Origin: JAZKFR01 sp040386295
GTDB taxonomy: Bacteria; Pseudomonadota; Gammaproteobacteria; Burkholderiales; Rhodocyclaceae
Length of the DNA: 12,418 bases
NCBI GenBank assembly: GCA_040386295.1
Contig: JAZKFR010000147.1
Coordinates: 1-12,418, forward strand
Direction of reading: 5' to 3'
Part shown: piece after piece, positions 1 through 7,468 of the stretch
How positions within the stretch are numbered: the first letter of the stretch is position 1
How the letters are laid out: every line of letters starts with the position of its first letter
Program-made: the position numbers and the translations under genes
Notes under the pieces: model-generated
Seen by the model: the letters and a program-made list of their open reading frames with translations, nothing else
Database searches by the model: none
Told to the model about the DNA's origin: nothing

Positions 1-108
1 TTCGGATGGCAATAGTATCGGTCGAAATTTGGAAAACTTAACACAGTAAGACTAGCAAGCATCGAGCTGCAGTTTGCTTGGTCGCTCAGCGGCAAGGTGG
101 CAAAGCGC

Positions 109-945
109 TTATTCGCACAAGCGGCGCATCGCCTCTTCGCGAATCACCAGCTCAACCTGTTGCAACACGGCTTCAACATCAGCCGGTTTTTGCTCCTGCA
201 CAAACTGGCCGCTCAGCGCCAAACCAGGCTGTAGCGTGCCGTTCTCGTAGTGCGCCCAGATTTCCTTACCAAATTCGCTGTGCTGCAAACTCGGCGCAAA
301 CGCGCTGAAATAAGTTTTCAGGTTGAGGACGTCACGCTCGAACAGCTCGGCGGCATTGTTGTTGCCTGCGGCGTTGATCGCTTGCGGCAGATCAATGATG
401 ACCGGCCCATCCTCGGCGACCAGGATGTTGTACTCAGACAAATCGCCGTGAATCACGCCGACGCACAGCATGCGCACCACCTGATCGAGCAATAGCGCGT
501 GATATTGCAGCGCCAGCGCCTCGTCTAAAACCACATCGTTGAGCCGTGGCGCTGCGTTGCCCTCGGCATCGACGACCAAATCCATCAGCAACACGCCGGC
601 GAAGCAAAGATGCGGACGCGGCACGCGAACCCCCGCCGCCGCCAGCCGGTACAAGGCATCGACCTCGGCGTTTTGCCAAACCTCCTCTTCCATTTTCCGA
701 CCGTAGCGCGTGCCCTTCGCCATGGCACGTGCCTGGCGACTGTTTTTGACTTTGCGTCCCTCTTGGTACGACGCGTTTTTGCGAAAACTCCTTTGCGTCG
801 CTTCCTTATAAACCTTGGCGCAACGAATCTGCTCGGCGCAGCGAACAATGTAGACCGTCGCTTCTTTGCCACTCATCAGCTGCCCGATGACTTCATCTAT
901 CAAGCCTTCTTCGACCAGTTCAAGCAGTCTTTTCGGCGTTTTCAT
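109..945 (-). CDS. RIO-type serine/threonine protein kinase
   Basis: The 278-residue product has the hallmarks of the RIO kinase family, atypical cytoplasmic kinases. Seen: an ATP-binding loop S-G-K-E-A-T-V-Y at residues 25-32, a candidate ATP-contacting lysine at K44 (C-A-K-V-Y-K-E), a catalytic loop H-G-D-L-S-E-Y-N-I-L at 166-175 with catalytic Asp168 and Asn173, and the metal-binding I-I-D-L-P-Q-A-I at 183-190 (Asp185). Residues 50-90 are basic. The activation and substrate lobes of ordinary kinases are lacking, as usual for RIO. In archaea and eukaryotes RIO proteins act in small-subunit maturation; the bacterial role is poorly known, so the substrate is left open. The ATG start is preceded on the minus strand by an A/G-rich AAGAAAG. 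The gene lies 109 bp downstream of ppx in the same orientation, so co-transcription is possible but not shown. Confidence 0.9.
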   Translation of the reverse strand: MKTPKRLLELVEEGLIDEVIGQLMSGKEATVYIVRCAEQIRCAKVYKEATQRSFRKNASYQEGRKVKNSRQARAMAKGTRYGRKMEEEVWQNAEVDALYRLAAAGVRVPRPHLCFAGVLLMDLVVDAEGNAAPRLNDVVLDEALALQYHALLLDQVVRMLCVGVIHGDLSEYNILVAEDGPVIIDLPQAINAAGNNNAAELFERDVLNLKTYFSAFAPSLQHSEFGKEIWAHYENGTLQPGLALSGQFVQEQKPADVEAVLQQVELVIREEAMRRLCE

Positions 946-1054
946 ATGTTTTGGCTTTCTTTTTGCGCTGCATTACAAGCCCGTGAATCGGCAACGGGCA
1001 GCATCAGGATCGGCTTATCAAGAAGCTAAGAAGCTGCGAGGTGAGCCATGTAGC

Positions 1055-2578
1055 TTAAGCCGCCGAGGCACGAACACTGCGTTTCTTAATACGCAACTCA
1101 GAACCTAATTTCTGCCAGGCAGCCAACTCATCGACAAAAATAGCCGCCGTCAACGGATTGTCTGCCAACCAATCGGCGGGCACTTCCAACTGATAGCGCG
1201 TACCTGAACTCGCGAGCGTTTGCGTCAAAAAAAGCTCTGGCAAAGGTTCGTGGTCGCGCGAGCGATGCAAAATACTCGCCGTGCGCAAGCAAAAAACCAG
1301 GCGCCAAATCGGATCGTTCTGCGGCAGCGCGGTCAATTTTTCCAGCTTACCGCGCAGGCCCAAAACCAGCATCGCCAAACGCGCTTGATCTGATTTTGAA
1401 AACCCCGGCATGTCGGCAAAGTTGAGGATATAAGCGCCGTGTTTGTGATACGCGTTGTGCGCGATAGACAAACCGATCTCGTGCAAACGCGCCGCCCAGG
1501 TCAAAAAATGCACGTCGTTTTCGTGCTCAGGCAGATCTAGGGGGATCAGCTGCCCGAGCAGCGCCAAGGCGGTGCGCTCAACCCGCTCGGCCTGGCGCGC
1601 ATCCACCTGATAACGGCGCATGAATTGCAGCACGGTGGCGTCGCGCATATCGTGATGATGCACACGCCCCAATAAATCGTAGAGCACGCCTAAACGCAGC
1701 GCCCCTTCGGCGTAGTACATACGCTCTAAACCCAGCGCAGCAAAAATCGCACACATAATGGCGATGCCCCCCGGCAACACCGGCAAACGATCGCTGCGCA
1801 GGCCGCTGATGGCCAATCGATCCGCCGCACCGGCTTTGATCAGCAGGGCGCGCAAAGCATGCAAACCAACGCGCGTAATGCCCTGTTCGCCCGCTGGATT
1901 GAGTTGATTCATTTCAAGCAAATCGACAATGGCGCGCGCTGAGCCAGAAGAACCAATCGCCTCAACCCAACCCAGCTTCAGATAATCGCTGGCAATCGTT
2001 TCAATCTCCAAAGCCGCCGCAATCTCAGCGTCACGGAACGATTTTTTGTCGATCTTGCCCTCTGGAAAAAAGCGCAAGGTGTAACTGACGCAGCCCATGT
2101 ACAGCGACTCCATCAGCAAGGGCTCGCTTTTCTTGCCGATAATCAGCTCAGTAGAGCCGCCGCCAATATCGACGACCAAGCGCTTGCGCGCTACCGGCGG
2201 CAGCGAGTGCACTACGCCCAAATAAATCAGTCGCGCCTCTTCTCGACCGGCGATGATTTCAATCGGAAAACCCAGCGCCGCCTCTGCGCGCGGCAAAAAA
2301 TCAGCGGCGTTTTTGGCCACACGCAAAGCGTTCGTCCCCACCGCCCGCACCGCTTCTGGCTGAAAACCACGCAGACGCTCGCCAAAGCGGCGCAGTGCGG
2401 CCAAAGCTCGCTCTTGTGCAGCCAAATCCAGATGCTTATGTTCGTTCAACCCCGAAGCCAAACGCACCGGGTCTTTGAGCGAATCGAGCGGATAGATTTG
2501 ACCGTCCAGGACACGACCAATTTCCAAGCGGAAACTATTCGAGCCTAGATCAGCCGCAGCGATCAATTTATAAGCCAT
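1055..2578 (-). CDS. ppx: Exopolyphosphatase, Ppx/GppA family
   Basis: The product (507 residues) belongs to the Ppx/GppA phosphatase family of the ASKHA fold, which removes terminal phosphate from long-chain polyphosphate and in some members hydrolyses pppGpp. Seen: phosphate-1 motif A-D-L-G-S-N-S-F-R-L at residues 9-18, G-R-E-E-A-R-L-I-Y-L-G at 111-121 with the catalytic-glutamate region, phosphate-2 motif V-D-I-G-G-G-S-T-E-L at 136-145, and R-S-D-R-L-P-V-L-P-G-G at 261-271. The C-terminal third has an HD-like helical part with L-H-E-I-G at 365-369 and H-N-A-Y-H-K-H at 374-380. Full length with its C-terminal domain favours Ppx over short Ppx1-like forms, but Ppx and GppA cannot be separated by motif alone. 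It probably heads a transcript that includes the RIO kinase gene. A phasin gene elsewhere in the window also suggests storage-polymer metabolism. Confidence 0.93.
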   Translation of the reverse strand: MAYKLIAAADLGSNSFRLEIGRVLDGQIYPLDSLKDPVRLASGLNEHKHLDLAAQERALAALRRFGERLRGFQPEAVRAVGTNALRVAKNAADFLPRAEAALGFPIEIIAGREEARLIYLGVVHSLPPVARKRLVVDIGGGSTELIIGKKSEPLLMESLYMGCVSYTLRFFPEGKIDKKSFRDAEIAAALEIETIASDYLKLGWVEAIGSSGSARAIVDLLEMNQLNPAGEQGITRVGLHALRALLIKAGAADRLAISGLRSDRLPVLPGGIAIMCAIFAALGLERMYYAEGALRLGVLYDLLGRVHHHDMRDATVLQFMRRYQVDARQAERVERTALALLGQLIPLDLPEHENDVHFLTWAARLHEIGLSIAHNAYHKHGAYILNFADMPGFSKSDQARLAMLVLGLRGKLEKLTALPQNDPIWRLVFCLRTASILHRSRDHEPLPELFLTQTLASSGTRYQLEVPADWLADNPLTAAIFVDELAAWQKLGSELRIKKRSVRASAA

Positions 2579-2759
2579 TATTTATTATGAATTTCTCAAG
2601 ATTAGCGCTGCATTTTATGCGATTTACTCAGCCCTAGCGTTAGGCATTGCTCATGCGCTGTTCTGAGCATTGACGGATTACCGTAAAAACTGACCCTAAT
2701 CTGCTCGCGCACCCGCCGACGGCCAACGCTGCCTTGGGTACCTGCGCTTAGGGGAGCGA

Positions 2760-3185
2760 TCAGTGCTGCCTATGCCAAGGGTTGATCACAGTCAAGCCAG
2801 CGGCTTCAAAAGAGCCGGTATCTCGCGTTGCAACAATTAAACCGTGGCTGCTGGCCGTAGCGGCAATGTAGCCGTCTGCGGGCGCAATCGCTTTGCCCTG
2901 GGCTCGCGCACGTGCACGAAGTAGCGCGTAGGCCTCGGAGGCCGCTGCATCAAAAGGCAGGATTCGGCCAACGAATAAAGGCAAGATGCGTTGCTCAAGA
3001 CTGGTGTGAAGTGTGTCTCTTCGTTTACCCGGTGCCAGCGCCGCAATGCCAAAACGCAATTCAGCCAGACTGATCGTTGACAGATAAAGTGTTTCGATAA
3101 TTTGTGCGTCTATCCAAGCCAATACGCCCGCATCAGCACTGAGTTTCAAAGGTTCAGAAACAACGTTAGTGTCGAGCAGAATCAT
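2760..3185 (-). CDS. fitB: PIN-domain ribonuclease toxin, FitB/VapC-like
   Basis: This 141-residue PIN-domain protein is the toxin of a type II toxin-antitoxin pair, predicted to be a metal-dependent endoribonuclease. Seen: N-terminal M-I-L-L-D-T-N-V-V-S-E carrying Asp5, A-E-L-R-F-G with Glu42, A-D-G-Y-I-A-A-T with Asp104, and T-R-D-T-G-S-F with Asp122. These are the four acidic positions of the PIN active site, and from memory their numbering matches Neisseria gonorrhoeae FitB. The ATG overlaps the antitoxin stop by four bases (ATGA), typical of translational coupling. All catalytic residues are present, so it looks intact. Whether it cleaves RNA, and which RNA, cannot be judged here. VapC is the broader name; the FitB label rests on the antitoxin type and operator layout. 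Confidence 0.9.
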   Translation of the reverse strand: MILLDTNVVSEPLKLSADAGVLAWIDAQIIETLYLSTISLAELRFGIAALAPGKRRDTLHTSLEQRILPLFVGRILPFDAAASEAYALLRARARAQGKAIAPADGYIAATASSHGLIVATRDTGSFEAAGLTVINPWHRQH

Positions 3186-3421
3186 TCAAAACTCATCGGT
3201 TTTGCGGGTGACTGATCACGCTCGATGTCAAGATCGAACCCCCCTGCCTGCTGGCCGATTTCAGCCAGCAAAGAACCCAATTTGATGCGGCTCTCTGGTC
3301 GTGCGACGCTCTCAAGAATGGCGCGCACTTCGGCCTCGGTGCTGCGACCCGCCATCGCGGCGCGCACACGCAAAGCGCGGTGTGTCTCCTCAGGTAAGTT
3401 ACGGACAGTAATTGACGACAT
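3182..3421 (-). CDS. fitA: Ribbon-helix-helix antitoxin, FitA/VapB-like
   Basis: The 79-residue product is the antitoxin and transcriptional autorepressor partner of the PIN toxin. Residues 2-40 form a ribbon-helix-helix DNA-binding domain: the strand S-I-T-V-R-N-L-P is followed by two helices with E-E-T-H-R-A-L-R-V-R-A-A and S-T-E-A-E-V-R-A-I-L. Residues 45-79 form the toxin-binding tail. Arg7 falls on the DNA-contacting strand, and Arg68 sits where FitA is known (from memory) to insert an arginine into the FitB active site. The ATG at 3421 is preceded by a strong Shine-Dalgarno GGGAGG with six-base spacing. Expression is probably controlled by the inverted repeat just upstream. The gene is first in the two-gene operon and ends inside the toxin start codon. 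Confidence 0.9.
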   Translation of the reverse strand: MSSITVRNLPEETHRALRVRAAMAGRSTEAEVRAILESVARPESRIKLGSLLAEIGQQAGGFDLDIERDQSPAKPMSFE

Positions 3422-3427
3422 TTAGCA

Positions 3428-3433
3428 CCTCCC
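3428..3433 (-). promoter_or_regulatory. Ribosome binding site of the fitA-like antitoxin
   Basis: GGGAGG on the minus strand, six bases before the ATG at 3421. It is one of the strongest Shine-Dalgarno sequences in the window and fixes the antitoxin start. Confidence 0.8.
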
Positions 3434-3445
3434 ATAATTGATCTC

Positions 3446-3483
3446 AATGATTGCATTGTATTGTCCGTGCAATCATTTTGCAA
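3446..3483 (-). promoter_or_regulatory. fitAB promoter with overlapping palindromic operator
   Basis: On the minus strand a -35 box TTGCAA (3478-3483) is separated by exactly 17 bases from a -10 box TACAAT (3455-3460). A perfect inverted repeat AATGATTGCA (3446-3455) and TGCAATCATT (3468-3477) with a 12-base spacer covers the spacer and -10 region. The known FitAB operator is also an inverted repeat of TGATAGCA-type half-sites with a 12-base spacer (recalled, not looked up). The layout therefore predicts repression by the FitA-FitB complex. That it is the operator is inference; the repeat and promoter boxes are read directly. Confidence 0.8.
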
Positions 3484-3645
3484 AACATCAACAGCCACAA
3501 CGCCCTCTCGGATGGGGGTGTGGCTAGGTCTTCACTGACGCTACAAAAACCCCCTTAAAAGAAGCCCTTGAAGCGAAGTCAAATTAAGTTTTGTTTGAAT
3601 GGGCGATCAATGTCATGCTGCGCATTTTTTGCGTCTGACTAGCCG

Positions 3646-4476
3646 ATGTCACTACCACAACTCGATTTTGCGCTCGGCCCACAACGCATTGTTTGCCTCA
3701 CCGAAGAAACCACTGAATGGTTGTATTTACTCGGTCAGGAGCAACGCATCGTCGGCATTTCTGGCTATACGGTACGTCCACCGCGTGCGCGCAAAGAAAA
3801 GCCGCGCGTCAGTGCATTCTTAAACGCCAAAATCGAGCAGATTATTGCGCTCGAGCCGGACTGCGTCTTTGGCTTTTCTGATTTGCAGGCGGACATCGCC
3901 AGCGCTTTAATCCGGCGCGGCGTGCAAGTCACCATTTTCAACCAACGCAGCATCGGCGAAATTTTCAGCATGCTGTACCAAGTCGCCGCGATGGTAGGAG
4001 AAAGCGAGCAAGGCTTGGCACGCATCGTGGCATTACAAAGCGAGCTGGACAAAATCCAAGCCAAGGTCGCCGCCGCCCTGGCCGCCGGAGCACGCCGACC
4101 CAAGGTCTTTTTTGAAGAATGGGATACGCCCCACATCAGCGCGATTCGCTGGGTTTCAGAACTCATCGCGCTGGCTGGCGGCAGCGACTGCTTCGTCGAA
4201 TTGTCGACGCAATCGCTTGGCAAAAACCGCATCATCGCCGACAGCAACGAGATCGTACGGCGCAACCCAGACATCATCATCGGTTCCTGGTGCGGTAAAA
4301 AATTCCGCCCAGAGAACGTCGCTGCACGCCCCGGTTGGTCAGCGATCAACGCCGTCAAAACAGCACAATTGTTTGAGATCAAATCCGCCGACATCTTGCA
4401 ACCCGGCCCTGCCGCGCTGAGTGACGGCGTCGCCCAGCTACACCGCATCTGCATGCAGTGGATGGCACGACAGTAA
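3646..4476 (+). CDS. BtuF-like cobalamin/siderophore-binding fold protein, no signal peptide
   Basis: The 276-residue product resembles class III periplasmic binding proteins (Peripla_BP_2, BtuF/FhuD type). Seen: R-I-V-C-L-T-E-E-T-T-E-W-L-Y-L-L-G at residues 14-30, the common opening of BtuF-like domains; I-I-A-L-E-P-D-C-V-F-G-F at 66-77; the interdomain helix region near 100-140; F-F-E-E-W-D at 155-160, where BtuF-like proteins carry ligand-pocket residues; and N-P-D-I-I-I-G-S-W at 197-205. The start is forced: an in-frame TAG lies two codons upstream, so a signal peptide cannot be gained by moving it. The protein should stay in the cytoplasm unless exported otherwise. No permease or ATPase partner is in the window. 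It could be a cytoplasmic corrinoid-binding protein or an orphan binding domain; ligand assignment is inference. No cobalamin riboswitch is recognisable upstream. Confidence 0.8.
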   Translation: MSLPQLDFALGPQRIVCLTEETTEWLYLLGQEQRIVGISGYTVRPPRARKEKPRVSAFLNAKIEQIIALEPDCVFGFSDLQADIASALIRRGVQVTIFNQRSIGEIFSMLYQVAAMVGESEQGLARIVALQSELDKIQAKVAAALAAGARRPKVFFEEWDTPHISAIRWVSELIALAGGSDCFVELSTQSLGKNRIIADSNEIVRRNPDIIIGSWCGKKFRPENVAARPGWSAINAVKTAQLFEIKSADILQPGPAALSDGVAQLHRICMQWMARQ

Positions 4477-4588
4477 ACTCAAGCGAAGGCAGCCCTCTGG
4501 CAGACTGGCTTGCACCGTGCTCGGTGTTGCGCCGAGCGCACTTAGAGGCGGACACAGCAGCGCATACTAAAGCGCAGCCCAGATTGCG

Positions 4589-4625
4589 CACTCAATTACA
4601 CACGCGACTACACACTCAATTGCAC
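4589..4625 (+). repeat. Two-copy 13-bp direct repeat upstream of secA
   Basis: CACTCAATTACAC (4589-4601) recurs as CACTCAATTGCAC (4613-4625), 12 of 13 bases identical and 24 bases apart. It lies in the 244-bp gap between the BtuF-like gene and secA. It may be a regulator site pair or simple sequence drift. A 64-codon open frame across it encodes low-complexity T-Q-L-H-T-R-L-H-T-Q-L-H and is not called as a gene. Confidence 0.5.
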
Positions 4626-4649
4626 GCCAAGCCGCCAGAAGCTGCGTGC

Positions 4650-4655
4650 TAGAAT
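4650..4655 (+). promoter_or_regulatory. Candidate -10 box for secA
   Basis: TAGAAT followed by CGCG lies 65 bases before the secA start and fits a sigma-70 -10 hexamer. No good -35 box is at the normal distance (TTGCAC at 4620-4625 is 24 bases away), so the call is tentative. Confidence 0.4.
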
Positions 4656-4720
4656 CGCGTCCCTTCGCCCCCCTCGTTTTGCTAACGCTCCCCCTAACTC
4701 ATTGTCCAAACTGACCCATC

Positions 4721-7468
4721 ATGATTTCCGGCCTACTTAAGAAGATTTTTGGCAGTCGTAACGATCGCCTAATCAAGCAATACGGCTTGGTTGTTCAGCA
4801 AATTAACGCCTTAGAAGACGCGACGCGCGCGCTCTCTGATGCAGCACTGCGTGGCAAAACGGCTGAGTTTAAAACCCGCGTGGCGCAGGGCGAAACGCTC
4901 AAAGCCTTACTGCCCGAGGCCTTTGCCGTGGTGCGCGAGGCCGGACGCCGCGTTTTAGGCATGCGCCATTTTGACGTGCAACTGATCGGCGGCATGGCGT
5001 TACACGAGGGCAATATCGCCGAAATGCGCACCGGTGAAGGCAAAACCTTGGCAGCGACACTGCCCGCGTACTTAAACGCCTTATCCGGCAACGGCGTGCA
5101 TATCGTCACCGTCAACGATTATTTGGCGCGTCGTGACGCCGAAGCGATGGGACGTCTACACGGGTTCCTCGGCCTCTCGGTCGGCGTCAACCTGGCGCAA
5201 ATGGATCATCTGGCCAAGCAAGCCGCCTACGCCGCAGACATCACCTACGGCACCAACAACGAATTCGGCTTTGATTACTTGCGCGACAACATGGTTTATC
5301 ACTGCGACGCGCGCGTGCAACGCAAGCTCAACTTTGCGATTGTCGACGAAGTCGATTCGATTCTGATCGACGAAGCGCGCACGCCGCTGATCATTTCTGG
5401 CCAAGCCGAAGACCACACCGCGCTCTACCAACAGCTCAACCAAGTCGCGCCCATGCTAGTGCGCTGCACCGAAGAAGAAGGCGTTGGCGATTACTGGGTC
5501 GATGAAAAAGCACATCAAGTCCTGCTCAGCGAAAGCGGTCACGAACACGCTGAAGAACTGCTCACCCGTCTCGGCATTTTGTCCGACGGCGGCAGTCTGT
5601 ACGACGCCTCAAACATCCTGCTCATCCACCATCTCTACGCCGCCTTGCGCGCGCACCAGTTATTCCACAAAGACCAGCACTACGTAGTGCAAAACGGCGA
5701 GGTCGTCATTGTCGACGAATTCACCGGGCGCCTGATGTCGGGTCGGCGTTGGTCCGACGGCTTGCATCAAGCGGTTGAAGCCAAAGAAGGCGTGCGCATT
5801 CAGAACGAAAACCAAACGCTCGCTTCAATCACCTTTCAGAACTACTTCCGCATGTACGAAAAGCTGTCCGGGATGACCGGAACAGCCGACACCGAGGCCT
5901 ACGAATTCCAACAAATTTACGGCCTAGAAACCGTCGTCATCCCGACCAACAGGCCGATGCAGCGCGTTGACCACAACGACCAGATTTTCCGTACCGAGCA
6001 AGAAAAATACGACGCCATCGTCGCCGACATCCGCGCTTGCCGCGAGCGTCAACAACCTGTTTTAGTCGGCACCACCTCAATCGAAAACTCAGAGCGTCTA
6101 TCTGCCCTACTCGAACGCGAACAACTGCCGCACCAAGTCCTCAACGCCAAGCAGCACGCGCGCGAAGCCGAGATCATCGTGCAGGCCGGTCGCCCCGGCA
6201 TGATCACCATCGCCACCAATATGGCCGGGCGCGGTACCGACATCGTCTTGGGCGGCAGCATAGAGCGCGATATCGCCCAAATTCAGGACGACAGCACGCG
6301 CAGTGCAGCCGACAAAAACACCTCCATCGACAGCCTACGCTCGACTTGGCAAAGCTTGCACGACCAAGTGATCGCCGCTGGCGGCCTGCACATTATCGGC
6401 TCCGAACGCCACGAATCACGGCGGATCGACAACCAACTGCGCGGCCGTTCAGGCCGTCAAGGCGATCCTGGCTCGTCGCGCTTTTACCTCTCTCTGGACG
6501 ACGCTCTGCTGCGCATTTTCGCGGGCGAACGCTTAAAGTCGATCATGGGTCGCCTAAACATGCCCGTCGGCGAGGCGATCGAGCATCCTTTAGTCTCGCG
6601 CTCGCTCGAATCAGCGCAGCGCAAGGTCGAAGGACGCAACTTCGACATTCGCAAGCAGCTGCTCGAATACGACGACGTATCGAACGACCAACGCAAGGTC
6701 ATCTACGCGCAACGCAACGAACTCCTGGCCAGCGACGACATCTCAGAAACAATCACCGCCATGCGTCAAAGCGTTTTGCACGATCTCTTCCGCCAACATG
6801 TTCCGCTCGATAGCCTAGAAGAAGAATGGGCGCTTAACGACTTGGAACAAGCGCTATCCAGCCAATGGCAACTGCCTCTACCGATCACCACCTGGTGCGC
6901 AGACGAAGCAGAACTCAGCGCCGAAAGCCTGCTCGAACGCATCATCGCGGCGGCGGACGAGGCTTACCAGTCCAAAGTAACGCAGCTGGGGGGCGAGCAA
7001 TTCCGCCAGTTTGAACGCAACATCATGTTGCAAAGCCTCGATTCGCACTGGCGCGAACATCTCGCTGCGCTCGACCATTTACGCCAGGGCATCCATCTGC
7101 GTGGCTACGCGCAAAAAAATCCCAAACAAGAATACAAGCGCGAAGCCTTCGAGCTATTCGAGCGGCTCTTAGACGCGGTGCGTCTCGACGTCAGCACGCT
7201 GCTCATGACCGTGCACGTACAGGCCGAAGAAATCAGCGAAACAGCCCCGCAGATTGAACTGAGCAAGCTGCAATATCAGCACCCAAATTACGAGCAAATG
7301 CAGGCAGAAGAAGCCAGAGAAGTACTCGCCACTGCTAGTGAGACAACGCCGCCCAGCGCCGGAGCAAACCACAAACCGCTGGTCGCCGAAGCCAAAGTTG
7401 GCCGTAACGAACCCTGCCCATGCCAGTCGGGCAAAAAATACAAGCATTGCCACGGAAAGTTAAATTGA
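4721..7468 (+). CDS. secA: Preprotein translocase ATPase SecA
   Basis: SecA is the ATP-driven motor that pushes unfolded preproteins through SecYEG at the inner membrane. The 915-residue length is normal for Proteobacteria. Seen: the N-terminal G-L-L-K-K-I-F-G-S-R-N-D-R-L-I-K-Q-Y; Walker A T-G-E-G-K-T at 104-109; a helicase-like T-V-N-D-Y-L-A-R-R-D-A at 120-130; Walker B V-D-E-V-D-S at 208-213; the NBD2 stretches N-M-A-G-R-G-T-D-I-V-L-G-G and R-I-D-N-Q-L-R-G-R-S-G-R-Q-G-D-P-G; the scaffold/wing region; and a C-terminal zinc-binding SEC-C motif with C899, C901, C910 and H911 for SecB and phospholipid contact. No frameshift or lesion is visible. The sequence of its last nine codons recurs 1.45 kb downstream with only synonymous changes, an oddity described separately. 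Confidence 0.98.
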   Translation: MISGLLKKIFGSRNDRLIKQYGLVVQQINALEDATRALSDAALRGKTAEFKTRVAQGETLKALLPEAFAVVREAGRRVLGMRHFDVQLIGGMALHEGNIAEMRTGEGKTLAATLPAYLNALSGNGVHIVTVNDYLARRDAEAMGRLHGFLGLSVGVNLAQMDHLAKQAAYAADITYGTNNEFGFDYLRDNMVYHCDARVQRKLNFAIVDEVDSILIDEARTPLIISGQAEDHTALYQQLNQVAPMLVRCTEEEGVGDYWVDEKAHQVLLSESGHEHAEELLTRLGILSDGGSLYDASNILLIHHLYAALRAHQLFHKDQHYVVQNGEVVIVDEFTGRLMSGRRWSDGLHQAVEAKEGVRIQNENQTLASITFQNYFRMYEKLSGMTGTADTEAYEFQQIYGLETVVIPTNRPMQRVDHNDQIFRTEQEKYDAIVADIRACRERQQPVLVGTTSIENSERLSALLEREQLPHQVLNAKQHAREAEIIVQAGRPGMITIATNMAGRGTDIVLGGSIERDIAQIQDDSTRSAADKNTSIDSLRSTWQSLHDQVIAAGGLHIIGSERHESRRIDNQLRGRSGRQGDPGSSRFYLSLDDALLRIFAGERLKSIMGRLNMPVGEAIEHPLVSRSLESAQRKVEGRNFDIRKQLLEYDDVSNDQRKVIYAQRNELLASDDISETITAMRQSVLHDLFRQHVPLDSLEEEWALNDLEQALSSQWQLPLPITTWCADEAELSAESLLERIIAAADEAYQSKVTQLGGEQFRQFERNIMLQSLDSHWREHLAALDHLRQGIHLRGYAQKNPKQEYKREAFELFERLLDAVRLDVSTLLMTVHVQAEEISETAPQIELSKLQYQHPNYEQMQAEEAREVLATASETTPPSAGANHKPLVAEAKVGRNEPCPCQSGKKYKHCHGKLN

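Noticed and set aside
1..108. Possible RNA gene or terminator at the left edge
   Set aside because: Only a weak CAAGCA/TGCTTG pairing (56-61, 75-80) is seen; no tRNA or rRNA features are present.
979..999. Hairpin GCCCGT / ACGGGC between ppx and the RIO kinase gene, considered as a terminator
   Set aside because: Only six pairs with a nine-base loop and no T-tract on the minus strand; it is as likely part of the RIO gene leader.
546..1108. Several plus-strand open frames opposite the RIO kinase gene
   Set aside because: They are GC-rich shadows of a strongly conserved kinase frame, with Arg/Pro-rich translations and no family features.
2649..2668. Inverted repeat GCTCA-N10-TGAGC upstream of ppx, considered as a regulator site
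   Set aside because: Five-base arms are too short to support a site without conservation data.
4458..4652. 64-codon plus-strand open frame before secA, considered as a SecM-like leader peptide
   Set aside because: It starts inside the BtuF-like gene, is low-complexity (repeats of T-Q-L-H), has no signal peptide or arrest motif and no ribosome site.
6037..6813. 258-codon plus-strand frame inside secA
   Set aside because: It is an alternate frame of intact secA; its Arg/His/Ser-rich translation is typical of frame-shifted GC-rich coding DNA.
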